NCBI GenBank assembly: GCA_007129635.1
Contig: SKVE01000776.1
Location: 1 to 8,780, forward strand
Direction of reading: 5' to 3'
DNA length: 8,780 nucleotides
DNA from: Planctomycetaceae bacterium
Lineage (GTDB): Bacteria; Planctomycetota; Planctomycetia; Pirellulales; Pirellulaceae
Below, piece by piece: positions 6,679 to 8,780 of this stretch. The notes under the pieces were generated by a model. It searched no databases. It worked only from the letters and a program-made list of their open reading frames with translations, and was not told the DNA's origin. Position numbers and translations under genes: made by a program. How positions within the stretch are numbered: position 1 is the stretch's first letter; each line of letters begins with the position of its first letter.

Positions 6679-7347
6679 CTACAAGGGTGTCAGCCCCAGC
6701 ACCAGACGCAGCAGCACGGTCACCGAAAGGTACAGGCCGTAGTGCATCGCGCCCATCCCAAAATCGAAGTCCAGGCTGGCGTAGGCCGTGAACGCGCCCA
6801 ATCCGATCAGCACGGGCGCCAAAAAAGCCATGTGGATCAGCTCCAACTGGTCCAGTTGCAGGCCGTAACCGGCGATCAAAGGCACCAGCCCCCACAGCAG
6901 GGCATAGACCAGCGAACAAGCACCGACCCGGATCCACAATTCGCGGTCTACGAACGGTTCGTACTCGTCGTCACGCAAAAAGGCATAACCGGCCCAGACC
7001 AGTGGTGGAGCGAGCAAAATCGCACCGAGGACCAACAACCCTGTCGGCGTCTGCTCCTGGCCTCGAAACAGGACAGCGATCAGCAACACCAACAAACTGG
7101 ACCCTGCAGCGACTCCCGCGATGACCGGGGAAAACTTCGTTTCCGTCCGCTCGATCGGCTTCAGAACGGCTCGCCCCTTCTTGTCCTTGGGCCCGAAACC
7201 CTCCGGCTCGTGAACGACGACATCGTCCGTTTTTTCTGGGACTTTGATGACCGTCTTACACTTGGGGCATGGCCCCTGCTTGCCGGCAAATTTATCATCG
7301 ACCGAGAACCGCTTCTTGCAGCCTGGACAAACCACTTGGATCGTCAT
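6679..7347 (-). CDS. zinc-ribbon, multi-pass membrane protein of unknown function
   Basis: A 222-residue protein that begins with a zinc ribbon, C7-x2-C10 and C27-x2-C30, with the VxCPGCKKRF and GPCPKC patterns typical of small N-terminal ribbons in many planctomycete proteins. A charged linker (about 38-72) follows, then about five hydrophobic segments near 73-94, 101-124, 138-161, 170-191 and 198-220. It is therefore probably an inner-membrane protein with a cytoplasmic N-terminal ribbon. I recognise no catalytic motif and give no function. The start at 7347 places the ribbon at the very N-terminus. It begins 12 bp after the stop of the ACT-domain gene, so the two are likely co-transcribed. 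The nearest Shine-Dalgarno-like run (GAGGAG, 7364-7369) spans the upstream gene's end and is rather far from the ATG, which suggests translation coupled to that gene. Confidence 0.85.
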   Translation of the reverse strand: MTIQVVCPGCKKRFSVDDKFAGKQGPCPKCKTVIKVPEKTDDVVVHEPEGFGPKDKKGRAVLKPIERTETKFSPVIAGVAAGSSLLVLLIAVLFRGQEQTPTGLLVLGAILLAPPLVWAGYAFLRDDEYEPFVDRELWIRVGACSLVYALLWGLVPLIAGYGLQLDQLELIHMAFLAPVLIGLGAFTAYASLDFDFGMGAMHYGLYLSVTVLLRLVLGLTPL

Positions 7348-7359
7348 GATTGTCTGCCG

Positions 7360-7857
7360 TTACTCCTCGCTACGTTCTGCCAGATCGACTTCGCTGATCA
7401 GCACGAATCGCTTGGTGTTCAGCGTTTCGAGAGCCAATTCGATGTTGTCGACCATCAGCGCTAGAACCGGCTGCTGGTGGGGATGAGCGATCAGCGGATA
7501 AGTTTGTACGATATTGATCTCGGCTTGGATCAGCGCCGAGCAGATTTGCAGCAGCGGTTGCGGGCTGGAGGGCAATTCCACACAGATCAGATCTGTTTCG
7601 ATGATCGACAGCCCCGCACGTTCCAAAATTTCACGGCCCTGTTCGGGGTGGCTTAAAATAAACCGGATGATGGCGCATTCGGTGGCATCGTTGATGGCTA
7701 GACCGACAATCCGGACTTGGCTGCCTTCGAAACGTCGCACCACTTCCAGCAGTTGACCCACCCGATTCTCCAGAAAGACGGTAAACTGGCGAATCGTGGG
7801 ATAGTCACGGCCGCGAAGGGTCGCTAAGTCCAGCCCGGCACCTTCGTCAATACTCAT
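7360..7857 (-). CDS. tandem ACT-domain protein, probable small-molecule sensor
   Basis: A 165-residue protein made almost wholly of two ACT-like units, at about 22-95 and 96-158. The first has the typical opening Q-F-T-V-F-L-E-N-R-V-G-Q-L (ExxxGxL turn, where ACT domains often bind an amino acid), then beta strands V48-I55 and C61-L68, and a closing strand I85-V93. The second begins PLLQICSALIQAEINI. There is no fused enzyme, so it resembles stand-alone ACT proteins that bind amino acids or regulate a partner. The ligand is not readable. The ATG at 7857 is preceded by only a weak AAAGG at a long distance. The gene heads a likely operon with the zinc-ribbon membrane protein and is divergent from the RNA methyltransferase, sharing an 87-bp intergenic region. 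Confidence 0.85.
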   Translation of the reverse strand: MSIDEGAGLDLATLRGRDYPTIRQFTVFLENRVGQLLEVVRRFEGSQVRIVGLAINDATECAIIRFILSHPEQGREILERAGLSIIETDLICVELPSSPQPLLQICSALIQAEINIVQTYPLIAHPHQQPVLALMVDNIELALETLNTKRFVLISEVDLAERSEE

Positions 7858-7904
7858 GATGATTCCGAGCCTTTCGACGCGATGATTCTGCGAGGGAGGG
7901 AAGC

Positions 7905-7910
7905 TACAAT
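7905..7910 (+). promoter_or_regulatory. candidate -10 box of the methyltransferase gene
   Basis: TACAAT matches five of six consensus bases and would start a transcript near 7917, about 28 bases before the ATG. No convincing -35 box is found at 16-18 bp. The divergent minus-strand promoter for the ACT gene must also lie in 7858-7944 but I cannot point to it. Confidence 0.25.
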
Positions 7911-7944
7911 CGCACCAAGATAAAGGAAACCCGGAGCTTGGTCA

Positions 7945-8780
7945 ATGTTTTTCGCTTCAAACCATGTCAAAAAATTGGCAGCCGACCTGTTCGGCTCGTC
8001 CGCAGACGGCGACGTGTTCGTGCAGTCGCTGGTCAACCCTCCTGCGTTCGACACGGCCGTGCTCTGGCTGGCGGAACGACCGGCGGCGCTGCCCTTCCCG
8101 GCTCGGATGATCCATTCCTGGCAACCCGAGTTTGTGGATTGTGTCTCGATCGACCATCGACCGGGGAGGCAGCCCTTACACCAACAGGGGGCCTATTACT
8201 GCTTGGACGTATCGTCGGTGTTTGCGGCTTGCGTGCTGGAGGCGATGACGATACGGCCGGAACGGGTTCTGGACCTGTGCGCTTCACCGGGGGGTAAAAG
8301 CGTTTTTGCCTGGCGGTTGTTCCATCCCGAAGTGCTGGTGGCCAACGAGGTGATCGGCAAGCGGACGGCGGCTTTGATCGCCAATCTCCGGCGATGCCAC
8401 ATCCGGCCATCGGTGGTCCTGACTCGGGACAGTTCGATCCTGGCCGAGGCCTGTGCCGAAGCGGCCGATCTGGTGATCGTCGACGCGCCTTGTTCCGGCC
8501 AATCCCTGATCGCCCGCGGCAAACCGTCCCCCGGTTGCTTTCATCCCGCGACGATCAACCGCAATGCCAATCGGCAACGGCGCATCCTGGCGTGTGCTTC
8601 TCGAACTGTCGCGCCGGGCGGTTATCTGGCGTACCTGACCTGTACTTACGCTCGAAAGGAGAACGAAAACAACGTGGCTTGGTTGATGAAAAAGGTACCC
8701 CACTTCCGCCCCGTCGACGTGGAAAAGCTGGCGGGCTTTCAATCCCATCTGGCGGATTTTCCCTGCTATCGCCTCTGGCC
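7945..8780 (+). CDS. NOL1/NOP2/Sun-family RNA (cytosine-5) methyltransferase, RsmB/RsmF-like (3' truncated by window edge)
   Basis: The frame from ATG 7945 stays open to the right edge, giving 278 complete codons. It is an AdoMet-dependent m5C methyltransferase acting on RNA, most likely 16S rRNA. Motif I is VLDLCASPGGKS (108-119, AdoMet site). Motif IV is DAPCSG (180-185), with C183 the cysteine that releases product. Motif VI is LTCTYARKENE (231-241), with C233 in the place of the catalytic nucleophile. Only about 107 residues precede motif I, which fits RsmF-like proteins better than RsmB, whose NusB-like N-terminal domain is longer. RsmF-type proteins usually carry more domains after the core, which would lie beyond the edge. 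GGAG (7933-7936) sits 8 bases before the ATG and supports this start. The target base cannot be read from the sequence. Confidence 0.93.
   Translation, partial: MFFASNHVKKLAADLFGSSADGDVFVQSLVNPPAFDTAVLWLAERPAALPFPARMIHSWQPEFVDCVSIDHRPGRQPLHQQGAYYCLDVSSVFAACVLEAMTIRPERVLDLCASPGGKSVFAWRLFHPEVLVANEVIGKRTAALIANLRRCHIRPSVVLTRDSSILAEACAEAADLVIVDAPCSGQSLIARGKPSPGCFHPATINRNANRQRRILACASRTVAPGGYLAYLTCTYARKENENNVAWLMKKVPHFRPVDVEKLAGFQSHLADFPCYRLW

Noticed and set aside
6161..6937. Minus-strand open frame of 258 codons bridging lpxB and the zinc-ribbon gene
   Set aside because: It overlaps both well-supported genes in another frame and its protein is low-complexity, rich in Arg and Gly; it is a shadow of GC-rich coding.
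7938..8297. Plus-strand open frame of 119 codons over the methyltransferase start
   Set aside because: It overlaps the frame from 7945 that carries all the methyltransferase motifs.

Overview
The window reads as an ordinary chromosomal segment of a planctomycete, probably from the Pirellulaceae/Rhodopirellula side. The best clue is a secreted protein with two copies of the domain I recognise as TIGR03000, a family almost confined to Planctomycetes. A CxxC...CxxC zinc-ribbon membrane protein of a type common in that phylum, a lipid A gene (lpxB, so an outer membrane of Gram-negative type) and moderately high GC agree with this. No tRNA, rRNA, CRISPR array, transposase or phage gene was seen.

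Layout. Positions 1-3667 (+ strand): the 3' part of a long RecQ-family helicase gene, cut by the window edge, followed after 19 bp by a gene for a secreted sialidase-like (Asp-box/BNR) beta-propeller protein. Positions 3678-4853 (- strand): the TIGR03000 protein, convergent with the sialidase-like gene and only 10 bp from it. Positions 4854-5196: the one large non-coding gap. It holds a candidate promoter and a 14-bp palindrome for the TIGR03000 gene, and a 99-bp MITE-like element with near-perfect 21-bp inverted ends flanked by TAA. Positions 5197-6450 (-): lpxB. Positions 6451-6678: a 228-bp gap with a perfect 10-bp inverted repeat. Positions 6679-7857 (-): a probable two-gene operon of a tandem ACT-domain protein followed by a zinc-ribbon multi-pass membrane protein. 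Positions 7945-8780 (+): the 5' part of an RsmB/RsmF-like (NOL1/NOP2/Sun) RNA m5C methyltransferase gene, divergent from the ACT gene and cut by the right edge.

How the genes relate. Only the recQ/sialidase-like pair and the ACT/zinc-ribbon pair look co-transcribed. The rest is a mix of housekeeping functions (DNA repair, lipid A synthesis, RNA modification) and envelope or secreted proteins. I see no defence island or new multi-gene system. The least explained items are the MITE-like element, the architecture of the TIGR03000 protein (W/G/H repeats, a Cys/His repeat cluster, an acidic proline-rich linker and two beta domains), and the sialidase-like gene placed directly behind recQ.
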